From NCBI GenBank assembly GCA_964639245.1, contig CAZXCU010000005.1, positions 186,001-250,000 of the forward strand: 64,000 nt of DNA, written 5' to 3'. The position numbers and the translations under genes are program-made. The notes under the pieces were generated by a model that was not told where the DNA came from, searched no databases, and saw nothing but the letters and a program-made list of their open reading frames with translations. How positions within the stretch are numbered: the stretch's first letter is position 1; the number at the start of each line of letters is the position of its first letter. This stretch comes from SB15 sp964639245 (GTDB taxonomy: Bacteria > Chloroflexota > Anaerolineae > Aggregatilineales > J027). Positions 35,203 to 43,421 of the stretch are shown piece by piece.

Positions 35203-37155
35203 TTAGGCCGGACTAGGTGCATGGCCTAATTTAGGGGGAGAATCCGCCCCGTAGGTCGGTTCGTCTGCCACAACTTCACCCCCGCCACGCGGCGAGGATT
35301 GGATAATCTTGGGACGGTGGCTTTCATCATAATCATCCGGGTTTTCGCCCATCAGGATGAGGAATTCTTCGCGGCTCAGCGATTCAACTTCCAAGAGGCG
35401 TTCCGCGATTAAATCCAGTTTATCCCGGTTGTCTGTCAAGATTTTCTTGGCACGATCATATTCTTCTTGCACAACCGTATGCACTTCTTCGTCAATTATT
35501 TCCGCAATGTGTTCGGAATAATCGCGTTCTTCGGAAATTTCGCGTCCTAAGAAAATCATCTCATCTTTGCGACCAAATACCCGTAGACCCAAGCGAGCGC
35601 TCATGCCCCATCGGGTCATCATATTCCGCGCAATTTGGGTCACACTTTCAAGGTCGCTGGATGCGCCGTTGGTAATTTCGCCTATGCCTATTTCTTCAGC
35701 CGCACGCCCCCCCAGCGCACCCGCAATTCGTTCTCTGAATTGCTCGGTAGTGATCAGGGTGTCATCATTGGTAGGCATATACCACGTTGCACCACCTGAC
35801 ATGCCACGCGGGATAATGGTGATTTTACGGACAGCCAATTTTCCTGTAGAGACTTTGTGCATAACAATGGCGTGACCCGCTTCATGGTAAGCCACAATCC
35901 GGCGCTCTTCAGGGGAAATGACACGGCTCTTGCGTTCTGGTCCCATCGCAACCCGTTCCGATGCTTCTTCAAAATCGCGCATAGAAATACTCTTGCGGTT
36001 TTTGCGGGCAGCTAGAATCGCGGCTTCGTTGACCAAGTTTTCCAAGTCGGCACCGACAAAACCGGGAGTAGCGCGTGCCATGGTGGGGATATCAACATCG
36101 GAGGCAAGCGGTTTGCCACGGGTATGCACTTTGAGGATGGCTTCACGCCCGCGCATGTCAGGACGGTCAAGCACCACCCGGCGGTCAAAACGTCCCGGAC
36201 GGAGCAGCGCGGGGTCAAGAATATCCGGGCGGTTGGTTGCGGCAATGATGATGATATTCGTATCGGTGTCAAACCCGTCCATTTCGACCAGAATCTGGTT
36301 GAGGGTTTGCTCACGTTCATCGTGGCTGCCACCTAACCCAGACCCACGATGACGACCTACCGCATCAATTTCATCGACAAAAATGATACACGGGCTGTGG
36401 CGTTTGGCCTGGTCAAACAGGTCACGGACACGGCTTGCACCCACCCCGACAAACATTTCGACAAATTCCGAGCCGGAGATGCTAAAGAAAGGCACACCCG
36501 CTTCGCCGGAAACGGCTTTCGCCAGCAGGGTTTTGCCTGTACCGGGACTCCCCACCAGCAGCACACCTTTGGGAATACGTGCGCCAAGTTGGATGAATTT
36601 ATCCGGTTCTTTAAGGAATTCGACCACTTCGCGCAGCTCTTCTTTGGATTCGTCCGCGCCTGCCACATCCTCAAAAGTCACGGTAGGGTGGTCGCCCGTG
36701 AACATCCGAGCGCGGCTGCGACCAAACTGCATGGCTTGGTTGTTGCTGCCCTGTGCCTGCCGCACCATGAAATAAATAAACCCGGCAATCAGAATGAGGG
36801 GCAGCAGCGCGGTTAAAATCCCAAATACCCCGAACAGATTGCTAGGCTGTTTGTACACAAAATCAATGTTTTGCAGCCGTTCGATATTCGCGCCGTGTTC
36901 TTCTAACACCTGCGGAATGTTATCGGCATTTTCATTGAGCCGTGTTTCTTTCTGTGTGTTGTCCTCGTAAATAACGGTAAGCTGGCTCTCATCGACTTCG
37001 ATGGTATCCACCTTGCCGCTATTAATATCATCAACGAGAGGTTTGATAGAGATATTTTCTGTGGATGACCCATTGGCAATGGTAAATAGCAGAATGCCTA
37101 ACCCTATCACCACCAAGAGCGATATAAGGACATTCTTATATCGTGAATTATTCAA
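35203..37155 (-). CDS. ftsH: ATP-dependent zinc metalloprotease FtsH
   Basis: A 650-residue membrane-anchored AAA protease that degrades damaged membrane proteins and regulators. Order: transmembrane helix (about 10-28), extracytoplasmic domain, second helix (PSNLFGVFGILTALLPLILIA start, near 105-135), AAA domain with GSPGTGKT (near 205) and FVDEIDAVGRHR, second region of homology PALLRPGRFDRR, and the protease site HEAGH (near 425). The start is TTG at 37155: no ATG is near, and GGAGGT sits six bases before it. It has its own promoter and faces a terminator shared with the HAD gene. Confidence 0.98.
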   Translation of the reverse strand: MNNSRYKNVLISLLVVIGLGILLFTIANGSSTENISIKPLVDDINSGKVDTIEVDESQLTVIYEDNTQKETRLNENADNIPQVLEEHGANIERLQNIDFVYKQPSNLFGVFGILTALLPLILIAGFIYFMVRQAQGSNNQAMQFGRSRARMFTGDHPTVTFEDVAGADESKEELREVVEFLKEPDKFIQLGARIPKGVLLVGSPGTGKTLLAKAVSGEAGVPFFSISGSEFVEMFVGVGASRVRDLFDQAKRHSPCIIFVDEIDAVGRHRGSGLGGSHDEREQTLNQILVEMDGFDTDTNIIIIAATNRPDILDPALLRPGRFDRRVVLDRPDMRGREAILKVHTRGKPLASDVDIPTMARATPGFVGADLENLVNEAAILAARKNRKSISMRDFEEASERVAMGPERKSRVISPEERRIVAYHEAGHAIVMHKVSTGKLAVRKITIIPRGMSGGATWYMPTNDDTLITTEQFRERIAGALGGRAAEEIGIGEITNGASSDLESVTQIARNMMTRWGMSARLGLRVFGRKDEMIFLGREISEERDYSEHIAEIIDEEVHTVVQEEYDRAKKILTDNRDKLDLIAERLLEVESLSREEFLILMGENPDDYDESHRPKIIQSSPRGGGEVVADEPTYGADSPPKLGHAPSPA

Positions 37156-37217
37156 TGACCGACCTCCATTTGGTATCCCGCGGGGGAGAATACACGGAAT
37201 TTACACCTTATTTTCTT

Positions 37218-37246
37218 ATTATAGTATAAGGGCAATCCTGCACCAA
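37218..37246 (-). promoter_or_regulatory. sigma-70-type promoter of ftsH
   Basis: On the minus strand TTGGTG (37241-37246), a 17-base spacer and TATAAT (37218-37223). The transcript would carry a leader of about 55 bases before the TTG start. A second possible -10 (TATACT) overlaps it. Confidence 0.65.
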
Positions 37247-37308
37247 GACAGGCTGCCTAGTTCTAAGATACTTCATATGTTGAAGGCATCTCAGTTTGTA
37301 CTTTTTCA

Positions 37309-38520
37309 CTAGCCGTAATACGCCTGTAAAACAATTACCCAGAGAATGATCAAGCCAATCACCGCCAAAAACGCAATAATCCCCAGCATAATTGTGACCA
37401 CATCCAATTGCGGCGGATCAACCGGGGTGTAGTATCCCGTATCTTTGAGATATTCAGGACGGGTAATTTGATTCGGCGATGTGCTTTGGGGTGGCGGAAA
37501 ATTACTAAAATACCCATGCGGTTGTGTAGGCGGCGGTGGGGGAACTAACACAGGCTGGGGCTGCGCGGTTGGCGGTGTGCTGCTGGAAGGACGCGCCCAC
37601 CGCGAGTCGCCTTCGGGGATTGTCCGATTTTCGCTCACAGATGCCGACTCAGGGACTTTGACCGCAGACGATTTGTTATCGGTCTTATTCATGCCCTGTT
37701 CGCGGTAGGTTTCCAAAATTCGCCCAAGCTGGTCTGCCATGCGATAGCGATTGGACGGTTCTTTGGACAGGACTTTCTGAACAATTTTGTCCAAACTTTC
37801 GGGAATTTGCGGGTTAAATTCCATCAAGTGCGGGGGCGGTTCTTTGATATGCGCCATCGCCAATTCCTGCTGGTCGCCACCCACAAAAGGCAACCGCCCA
37901 GCCAGCATTTCAAAAAGAACAATCCCAATCGAATACACATCCGAAGCCGGGGTTGGGTAGCGTCCCTGTGCTTGTTCTGGCGAAAAATAATGCGGGCTGC
38001 CCCAGACGACTTTTTGCCGTTCGCCGGGATTCGTTGCGGCAAGGGCTTGGGCAATCCCGAAATCGGTGACTTTGATGGTTGCGGCATCAACCAGCAGAAT
38101 ATTCTGAGGTTTGACATCCGCATGAACCAAGCCTGCACGGTGAGCATAACCAATCCCGGCACAAATTTTGATGCCCAAATCAAGAGCGCGGTCTAACGAG
38201 AAGGGCGCATCCGCACGGATGATTTTTTTCAGGTCGCTGCCTTCAATCAATTCCATCACAATGTAATGGATATTGCCCTCTTGCCCCACATCATGCACCG
38301 TAACAATATTTGGGTGCTGCAAATTGGCAACATTGCGGGCTTCTTGGCGGAAGCGGGCTAAAAAGGTCGGGTCGTCCGTGAGGCTGGCACGCAGTACCTT
38401 GACGGCTACATGCCGCCCGAGCGCAAGGTCAAGGGCTTTATAGATGACGGACATGCCGCCTGACCCCTGCTGAGACAACAACTGGTAGCGGTTGTTCAAA
38501 ATTTTCGTGGTTGAGTCCAT
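37309..38520 (-). CDS. membrane-anchored Hanks-type Ser/Thr kinase, non-RD
   Basis: A 403-residue kinase. The domain (12-275) has the glycine loop QGSGGMS (18-24), Lys41 in VAVKVL, Glu60, catalytic loop HADVKPQN (133-140), DFG (153-155) and SPEQAQG. The arginine of the usual HRD is alanine, making it a non-RD kinase, which often means no activation-loop phosphorylation control. A proline-rich linker (about 300-360) and one transmembrane helix (about 378-398) follow, with only a few residues outside, so there is no PASTA or other sensor domain. The ATG follows AGGGAAGG. It lies between the jag terminator and the ftsH promoter, as a single gene. Confidence 0.92.
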   Translation of the reverse strand: MDSTTKILNNRYQLLSQQGSGGMSVIYKALDLALGRHVAVKVLRASLTDDPTFLARFRQEARNVANLQHPNIVTVHDVGQEGNIHYIVMELIEGSDLKKIIRADAPFSLDRALDLGIKICAGIGYAHRAGLVHADVKPQNILLVDAATIKVTDFGIAQALAATNPGERQKVVWGSPHYFSPEQAQGRYPTPASDVYSIGIVLFEMLAGRLPFVGGDQQELAMAHIKEPPPHLMEFNPQIPESLDKIVQKVLSKEPSNRYRMADQLGRILETYREQGMNKTDNKSSAVKVPESASVSENRTIPEGDSRWARPSSSTPPTAQPQPVLVPPPPPTQPHGYFSNFPPPQSTSPNQITRPEYLKDTGYYTPVDPPQLDVVTIMLGIIAFLAVIGLIILWVIVLQAYYG

Positions 38521-38599
38521 AGCCTTCCCTACGCCGCATTTCCTGTTTCAAATCGTACCGCAATTTCGATTAAGAATGTATTCTCAATCGCTAATTTTT

Positions 38600-38630
38600 C
38601 GTAAAAAATTACGGGGCAAAGCTGCCCCGT
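38600..38630 (-). terminator. terminator of the rpmH-jag operon
   Basis: Stem ACGGGGCA (38611-38618) / TGCCCCGT (38623-38630) with a four-base loop. On the minus strand it is followed by AATTTTTTACG. It lies about 28 bases after the jag stop and ends the rpmH-rnpA-yidD-lipoprotein-yidC-jag transcript. Confidence 0.88.
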
Positions 38631-38658
38631 GTAAAAATTTTATGCCTTGCTCTCCCGC

Positions 38659-39564
38659 TTATTCGGCTTGTTGAGACTCAGGGATAATTGTCACCCGTCG
38701 AAATTTTCCCTCTCCCTGACTGCGCGTACTCACATCGCTGCGGGTACGGAGCGCCATATGAATGATACGGCGTTCATGCGCGGGCATGGGCTTGAGTTTC
38801 ATCACACGGTCACGGTCAACGGCTTGGTCTGCCATCTGGTGTGCCAAACGGTGCAAACGGTCAATCCGTTTGGCTTTGTAGCCATCCACATCCACTGTGA
38901 AATCAGCGCGTTTTTGTAAATTGCGGCTGGCAATCAAGCGGGTGATATATTGCAGCGCGGAGAGCGTATTGCCCCGCCGTCCGATGAGCGTACTCAGGTC
39001 ATCGCCCTGTACATGTAACACGAAGGTGGGCTGCTCCTCTTTGGAATGTTCCGTTGCCTCAACCTCAATCGCCGCGTCGACTTCCATAAACCGCAGGATA
39101 TTTTCAAGGGTTTGTTTGCCAGCGACCAGTTCTTCTGTCCATTCATTTTCTGGCAGCAGAGTCACATTCGGCGAAGCATAGCGCTCATCGTCATCATCAA
39201 AATCTACAAAAATATCATCATCGTCATCAAAATCATCATCATCGTCACGATAAGAAGATTTTTTAGGCGGAGCCGATTTGCGTTTTTCAGGCCGCTTGCC
39301 CTGTGGTTTGGGTTTATTGGCGGGACGCGGTGCGGGCGGGGCAGGTTCTTCATCTCTGGTAAAAACCAGTTCAGAATGCGGGCGGGCTGCCGTCGTCAGG
39401 CGTACCCGTGCTAATTTTGACCCCAAGCCCAACAAGCCACGACTCGGTTCTTCCAAAATTTCGACAATGACGCTTTCGCGGGAAACGTCGAGTTGTTTTA
39501 GCCCTTCCTCAATAGCATCCTCAATTTCGGAGGCGGTAATTTCTACGGAGCGTGTCTCGCTCAT
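38659..39564 (-). CDS. jag: Jag/KhpB RNA-binding protein with acidic linker
   Basis: A 301-residue cytoplasmic protein. Jag-N domain at 1-60 (ITASEIEDAIEEGLKQL, then PSRGLLGLGSKLARV), a basic stretch (81-103), a strikingly acidic run (107-127) of aspartates, a type II KH domain with GRRG loop (195-198), and an R3H domain (about 245-275, PMPAHERRIIHMAL). KhpB binds small RNAs and mRNAs and affects cell division and elongation in Gram-positive bacteria. The position after yidC is conserved across phyla. ATG at 39564 follows GAGGA. The alternating basic and acidic linker is longer than usual; most Jag proteins have a shorter one. Confidence 0.95.
   Translation of the reverse strand: MSETRSVEITASEIEDAIEEGLKQLDVSRESVIVEILEEPSRGLLGLGSKLARVRLTTAARPHSELVFTRDEEPAPPAPRPANKPKPQGKRPEKRKSAPPKKSSYRDDDDDFDDDDDIFVDFDDDDERYASPNVTLLPENEWTEELVAGKQTLENILRFMEVDAAIEVEATEHSKEEQPTFVLHVQGDDLSTLIGRRGNTLSALQYITRLIASRNLQKRADFTVDVDGYKAKRIDRLHRLAHQMADQAVDRDRVMKLKPMPAHERRIIHMALRTRSDVSTRSQGEGKFRRVTIIPESQQAE
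39184..39246 (-). repeat. aspartate-codon simple repeat in jag
   Basis: About 63 bases of repeated GAT/GAC codons encode DDDDD-F-DDDDD-IFV-DF-DDDD. On the plus strand this reads as a run of TCATCATCG-like triplets. Such tracts can gain or lose triplets by slippage without a frameshift, which would change linker length between strains. Confidence 0.65.
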
Positions 39565-39577
39565 GGTGTTCTTCCTC

Positions 39578-40507
39578 TTACTTCGCTCGTGCGCGTTTGG
39601 CTTTGGACATCGCTCGGTTGACCGCTTGGGAGCGTTTTTCGCCTTCTGCTAAGTTGGCAGCAAGCTGAGGACGACTCTTGCGCGTATCGCTAATTCCTTC
39701 TTTGCGGTAGCGCCCGGTTTCTTTTTCAAAATACTCGGATTCTTCCGAGAGTTCAACGGTTTCACGCCCAATCAAACGCCGCCAATCGGCTTTGCCCATC
39801 GCTGCGTATTGGATAATCCCGATGATATTGGAAATGATAAAGTACACTGCAATCCCGGAAGAATAGGCCAGCGCAAAATACCCCAGCATAAATGGCATGA
39901 TGGTTGTCATCTGGCGGGTCATTTGTGCCGCTTGCTCCGACGGATCATCGGCGGGGGTAGCCCCCGGTTTCTTTTTGGGCATGGGGGGGGTGAGCAGTTT
40001 TTGCTGTAAAAAGGTTGTAATCATCACCAGCACCGGCAGCACCAAGTAGGGGTCTGGCACAGCCAAATTCATCCATAAAAAGTGGCTGTGCAACGGCACA
40101 AGATGGTCTAAACCGGGAATGAGAATACGGTCACTCAGGTAAATTAATTCGCCCGGATTCAAGGCCAGTGTGGAGATAATCGCCCGCCACAGCGCCAAGA
40201 AAATCGGAATCTGGATGAACGCTGGCAAACACCCCACGAGCGGGTTGACCTTGTGTTCTTTATACAGTTCCATGATTTTCTGATTGCGCGTTTCCATGTC
40301 ATTTTTATATTTGTCCTGAATTTCGCGCATCAGGGGTTGAATTTCTTGCATGGCTTTCATGGAGCGCTGCTGTTTTAACGTCATAGGCAGCAAAAGCAGC
40401 CGAATCGTGACGGTAAACGCAACAATCGCCAGAAAGACATTTTGTCCCAAGACTGCATAATAAACGAGCAGCAGGGTGCTAAAGGGATTAATCAGTAGGT
40501 CTAACAT
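39578..40507 (-). CDS. yidC: membrane protein insertase YidC/Oxa1
   Basis: A 309-residue insertase of the short type, with no large extracytoplasmic domain and no lipobox. The first helices are followed by AFTVTIRLLLLPMTLKQQRSMKAM, with the conserved membrane-embedded arginine and the start of the coiled C1 loop. VNPLVGCLPAFIQIPIFLALWR is the family hallmark, and further helices end at IAVYFIISNIIGIIQYAAM. The basic tail (RKSRPQLAANL to the C-terminal SKAKRARAK) may contact ribosomes. It inserts membrane proteins with or without SecYEG. It lies three bases after the lipoprotein gene and 13 bases before jag. Confidence 0.97.
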   Translation of the reverse strand: MLDLLINPFSTLLLVYYAVLGQNVFLAIVAFTVTIRLLLLPMTLKQQRSMKAMQEIQPLMREIQDKYKNDMETRNQKIMELYKEHKVNPLVGCLPAFIQIPIFLALWRAIISTLALNPGELIYLSDRILIPGLDHLVPLHSHFLWMNLAVPDPYLVLPVLVMITTFLQQKLLTPPMPKKKPGATPADDPSEQAAQMTRQMTTIMPFMLGYFALAYSSGIAVYFIISNIIGIIQYAAMGKADWRRLIGRETVELSEESEYFEKETGRYRKEGISDTRKSRPQLAANLAEGEKRSQAVNRAMSKAKRARAK

Positions 40508-40510
40508 CGG

Positions 40511-41704
40511 CTAATCCTTGTGTTTGTAACTCCAGCGTTCGTTGCCATTGTCGAGTTGCAGCGCCATCACCGCTTCATCACGGTCAAGGGTGGCTGTTAC
40601 CAGCAGCAGTTCGTCATCTTCGCCCATGATTTGCACGAGGTCGCTCAACAATTGAGAATCAACTTCACGCGCCCATTCATTGCTGCCATCCTCACGGCGC
40701 ACCGCATAAATGGTTTTATCATCCGAGCCAATGATGACTAAATCTTCGGTCACAAGTGGTTTGGCACGGAATTTCCCTTTGCTGACCTGCCGTGACCAGA
40801 TTTGCTCAAACTGCCCGTCTACAAAACGCAGCGCGTGGAGGTAGCCGTCAATATCACTCATATAGAGGTTGCCAGCATAGAGGGCAGGCGCTTCCCAGAT
40901 CCAATTGTTGGCCTCATATTCGTCCAAAATCGCGCCATTACTGGCATCGACAGCGTAGAGTTTTTCGCCAAATGTTCCCGCAAAGAGAAGATTACGCTCG
41001 GCATCCAAGGTTGGCTGTCCGGCGATTGCCCCCTCTAAATCGGCTTTCCAGAGGACATCGGCTTCGGTGGCGCTTTCCAATTCGTCCAAATCAATCGTGT
41101 CGTTCGGGTCTACATCCGAGACATCCACCGCGTAAAGATGATGGTCTAAACTGCCCACATATAATAAAGCCGGTTGGTCATCCGTAGCAGGTACATAAAT
41201 CGGCTGTGACCAAACTGCCCGCTCGGCATCCAAGCGCCAATTGACCAATTCCCCGTTTTCTTTGTTCAAGGCAATCACACCAAGTTCATCCGGGACGAAC
41301 AAGACATTTTCGCCAATCGCAATCGGGCCGATGATCCGGTCGGTTGAGCCGCCAAATTTGAACAACCCGAAAATGCGTGTGCCACCGACTTTGTGCGCCC
41401 AGATTTCTGCACCCGTTTCACGGTCTAAGGCATAGACATTGCCTTGATAATCACCGACATATACGCGGTCTGCTTCGTAGACCACCGGGGCATAAAAAGT
41501 CGCATCCCGTTCATCTTTCTCAGGATATGTCCATTGGCGTTTGCCGTTGGCATCCAGTTTAGCAATAAAACGGTCATACGAGATGAAAATTTCGTTGTCT
41601 TCGGTTTTGCTTACGCCCGCCCAAGGGTTATGCTGCGAACAGGCTGCCAAGAAGATGGTCAGCAGCAGCAGCCCCAGCAGGCGCGTTTTTTTTATTTTTT
41701 TCAA
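40511..41704 (-). CDS. PQQ-type beta-propeller lipoprotein (BamB-like)
   Basis: A 397-residue exported lipoprotein: signal LLGLLLLTIFLAAC with Cys22 in LAAC. The mature part has repeated PQQ-propeller blades of the form YALDRETGAEIW, YAVDASNGAILDEY, YAVRREDGSNEW, and about seven blades fit the length. BamB, the best-known member, is an outer-membrane assembly factor, but this organism shows no outer-membrane genes here. A folding or docking role for proteins inserted by YidC is inferred from its place between yidD and yidC. The start is TTG at 41704, with AAAGGAG upstream; it overlaps the yidD stop as TTGA. Confidence 0.85.
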   Translation of the reverse strand: MKKIKKTRLLGLLLLTIFLAACSQHNPWAGVSKTEDNEIFISYDRFIAKLDANGKRQWTYPEKDERDATFYAPVVYEADRVYVGDYQGNVYALDRETGAEIWAHKVGGTRIFGLFKFGGSTDRIIGPIAIGENVLFVPDELGVIALNKENGELVNWRLDAERAVWSQPIYVPATDDQPALLYVGSLDHHLYAVDVSDVDPNDTIDLDELESATEADVLWKADLEGAIAGQPTLDAERNLLFAGTFGEKLYAVDASNGAILDEYEANNWIWEAPALYAGNLYMSDIDGYLHALRFVDGQFEQIWSRQVSKGKFRAKPLVTEDLVIIGSDDKTIYAVRREDGSNEWAREVDSQLLSDLVQIMGEDDELLLVTATLDRDEAVMALQLDNGNERWSYKHKD

Positions 41705-41937
41705 CCTTGCTCCTTTGGGAGTTGTTTGGGCGGTACGGGGTCATAGCCGCTTGGCCCCAGGGGGTGACAGCGTGCAATTCGCTTCAAACCAAGCCATCCC
41801 CCTTTGATGACCCCATGCACTTGGATTGCTTCATAGGTGTAATGGGAACAGGTCGGGTCATACCGACAACTTGAAGGAATAACGTTGGAAAAAGTTTTCT
41901 GGTAAAGGCGTATCAGCCCTAGTACAACGGCTTTCAT
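41701..41937 (-). CDS. yidD: membrane protein insertion efficiency factor YidD
   Basis: A 78-residue protein matching the YidD family throughout: LIRLYQKTFSNVIPSSCRYDPTCSHYTYEAIQ (cysteine-rich amphipathic core, written here in parts: LYQKTFSNVIPSSCRY and PTCSHYTYEAI) and GWLGLKRIARCHPLGPSGYDPVP. It assists YidC-dependent membrane insertion at the inner face of the membrane. The ATG at 41937 overlaps the rnpA stop by four bases and its own stop overlaps the lipoprotein start by four bases. Confidence 0.96.
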   Translation of the reverse strand: MKAVVLGLIRLYQKTFSNVIPSSCRYDPTCSHYTYEAIQVHGVIKGGWLGLKRIARCHPLGPSGYDPVPPKQLPKEQG

Positions 41938-42278
41938 GGTGTTTTATCTACTAATCCTGCACGCTGCATCATGTCAGCCAATGCCTGTTGAAGTTCCCCA
42001 AAAGAAAGGGTCAACATGGGGATTCGTGCAATCACCACCACATCGTACCCCATTTTCAGCATCGGATGAAGGGAACGAACGGCTTCGCGCATCACACGGC
42101 GCTGGCGATTACGAACCACCGCCTTCCCCAATTTTTTGCTGACCACAAATCCATAGCGGTTATGGGTTAAACCGTTCAGCACCGCACTTAGGATAAAAGC
42201 CGTATGATGCCACGAGCGCCCTTCTTCACGCACACGCTGGAAATCTGCCCGCCGCCGCAATCGTAAAGACGGCTGCAA
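41934..42278 (-). CDS. rnpA: ribonuclease P protein component
   Basis: A 114-residue basic protein that supports the RNase P RNA in maturing tRNA 5' ends. Family features: LRLRRRADFQRVREEGRSW at the start, RYGFVVSKKLGKAVVRNRQRRVMREAVR (the RNR signature RNRQRRVMRE) and YDVVVIARIPM. The start is TTG at 42278, immediately after the rpmH stop TAG with no gap; translation is likely coupled to rpmH. The gene order rpmH-rnpA-yidD-yidC is standard. Confidence 0.95.
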   Translation of the reverse strand: MQPSLRLRRRADFQRVREEGRSWHHTAFILSAVLNGLTHNRYGFVVSKKLGKAVVRNRQRRVMREAVRSLHPMLKMGYDVVVIARIPMLTLSFGELQQALADMMQRAGLVDKTP

Positions 42279-42455
42279 CTATTTCACGTTCCAGTTGGTC
42301 TTTTTGACGTGGTTGCTTTTTACCGTCAAACGATGCCGCCCTTTGGCACGCCGACTCTTCAGCACATCACGGCCATCTTTACTACGCATTCTCTGGCGGA
42401 AACCATGCACACGCGCACGGCGACGAATTTTGGGCTGCCAAGTTCTTTTGGTCAT
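42279..42455 (-). CDS. rpmH: 50S ribosomal protein L34
   Basis: A 58-residue, very basic protein. It begins MTKRTWQPKIRRRARVHGF, the L34 signature, and continues RQRMRSKDGRDVLKSRRAKG with the usual GR..LK.RRAKGR core. It is some 12 residues longer than the typical 44-47, with an extra basic/aromatic tail ending KKTNWNVK. The ATG at 42455 follows AAGGAAGGTATCTT (Shine-Dalgarno AGGAAGG). A promoter and hairpin leader lie upstream. It is the first gene of the operon. Confidence 0.95.
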   Translation of the reverse strand: MTKRTWQPKIRRRARVHGFRQRMRSKDGRDVLKSRRAKGRHRLTVKSNHVKKTNWNVK

Positions 42456-42533
42456 AAGATACCTTCCTTACACGCACCGACTATATTTTTCTCGTGTTTT
42501 TATTTTTTCTAGGGGTCGGTGACACAACAAAAC

Positions 42534-42549
42534 GCCGCGAAAATGCGGC
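42534..42549 (-). promoter_or_regulatory. hairpin in the rpmH leader
   Basis: On the minus strand the stem GCCGC / GCGGC with loop ATTTTC is followed by GTTTTGTTG, inside the roughly 100-base leader between the rpmH promoter and ATG. It could be an attenuator or a processing signal. It is short and the T-run is interrupted. Confidence 0.4.
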
Positions 42550-42564
42550 CTTCGACGTGGGGAG

Positions 42565-42594
42565 AGTATAACGGACAAGGGCAAAGGCGGTCAA
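42565..42594 (-). promoter_or_regulatory. sigma-70-type promoter of the rpmH operon
   Basis: On the minus strand TTGACC (42589-42594), an 18-base spacer and TATACT (42565-42570). This is the strongest promoter match in the window, as expected for a ribosomal-protein operon. It lies back to back with the parA promoter region. Confidence 0.8.
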
Positions 42595-42621
42595 GCGTTT
42601 TTCAGATGCGCCGCAGGATGT

Positions 42622-42627
42622 TATAAT
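42622..42627 (+). promoter_or_regulatory. probable -10 box of the parA operon
   Basis: TATAAT lies 29 bases upstream of the parA ATG. The -35 region at the expected distance (TTTTCA) is a weak match, so an activator or low basal expression is possible. Confidence 0.45.
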
Positions 42628-42656
42628 GCTGCTATTCTTTAGTCTGGCGAATTGAG

Positions 42657-43421
42657 ATGACTCGAACGATTGTTATTGCGAATCAGAAAGGCGGTATTGG
42701 CAAATCCACCGCCGCCGCCAATTTAGGACGGGCTTTTTCGGAAAAAAACTTAAAAGTGTTGTTGATTGACCTTGACCCACAGGGCGGCATGAGTGCGGCT
42801 TTGGGAGTCAATTCCTTTGAGGTCAAACGCAGCACCTATTCGCTGCTCATGTACCCCAATGTTCCTTTAACCAAGGTAGTCCGTCCGGTGGCGAATTTGA
42901 TGGCGCTTGTTCCCGCCAGCATTGACCTGTCGAATGCCGAAATTATGCTCGCCGGTCAAGCCGATGGCCCCTTGCGTCTGCGGAAAGCACTTGCCCAGCA
43001 GCAGATCCCGTTCGACATAGTTCTGATAGACACCCCACCCACACTCGGGTTGCTGACAGTGAATGGCTTGGTCGCAGCCGATGAACTGCTTGTTCCTATC
43101 CAGACTCATTACCTTGCCATGCGTGGGGTTCGCAGCATTCTCGATACGATGGATCGCCTCCGCCAGACCACGCTCAATCGGGATTTGCAGCTTTTGGGGG
43201 TTTTTGGCACATTTCATAAGCCAGACTCGACTGCTTCTCAGGAAGCTATCGATGAAATGCGCGATGTTTTTGGCGAGAAGATGTTTTCGACAGTGATTGA
43301 ATATAACGATATGCTTGCAGAAGCGCCTGCGGCAGGCGAATCGGTGCTGGATTATGCGCCAGACCATCCCGCAGCACAGGCTTTTCGTTCGCTTGCGGAG
43401 GAGATTTTGAAGCATGGATGA
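42657..43421 (+). CDS. parA: ParA/Soj-family ATPase
   Basis: A 254-residue Walker-type partition ATPase. It has the deviant Walker A NQKGGIGKST (9-18, signature Lys11), switch region DLDPQGGMSAALG, DIVLIDTPPTLG (Walker B) and typical LVPIQTHYLAMRGV. Such proteins bind DNA non-specifically as ATP dimers and move cargo, usually chromosome origin regions through ParB. The site next to rpmH-rnpA-yidC is the usual one for chromosomal parA, but no parB follows. The downstream membrane-protein gene starts within its last codons (eight-base overlap). It could alternatively be an orphan ParA that positions a protein complex. Confidence 0.93.
   Translation: MTRTIVIANQKGGIGKSTAAANLGRAFSEKNLKVLLIDLDPQGGMSAALGVNSFEVKRSTYSLLMYPNVPLTKVVRPVANLMALVPASIDLSNAEIMLAGQADGPLRLRKALAQQQIPFDIVLIDTPPTLGLLTVNGLVAADELLVPIQTHYLAMRGVRSILDTMDRLRQTTLNRDLQLLGVFGTFHKPDSTASQEAIDEMRDVFGEKMFSTVIEYNDMLAEAPAAGESVLDYAPDHPAAQAFRSLAEEILKHG

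Noticed and set aside
36349..36816. 155-codon plus-strand open frame opposite ftsH
   Set aside because: It is antisense to the highly conserved AAA domain and has no plausible start or domain.
42456..42656. Chromosome origin
   Set aside because: The gene context is right, but no DnaA-box cluster or AT-rich unwinding element is visible.
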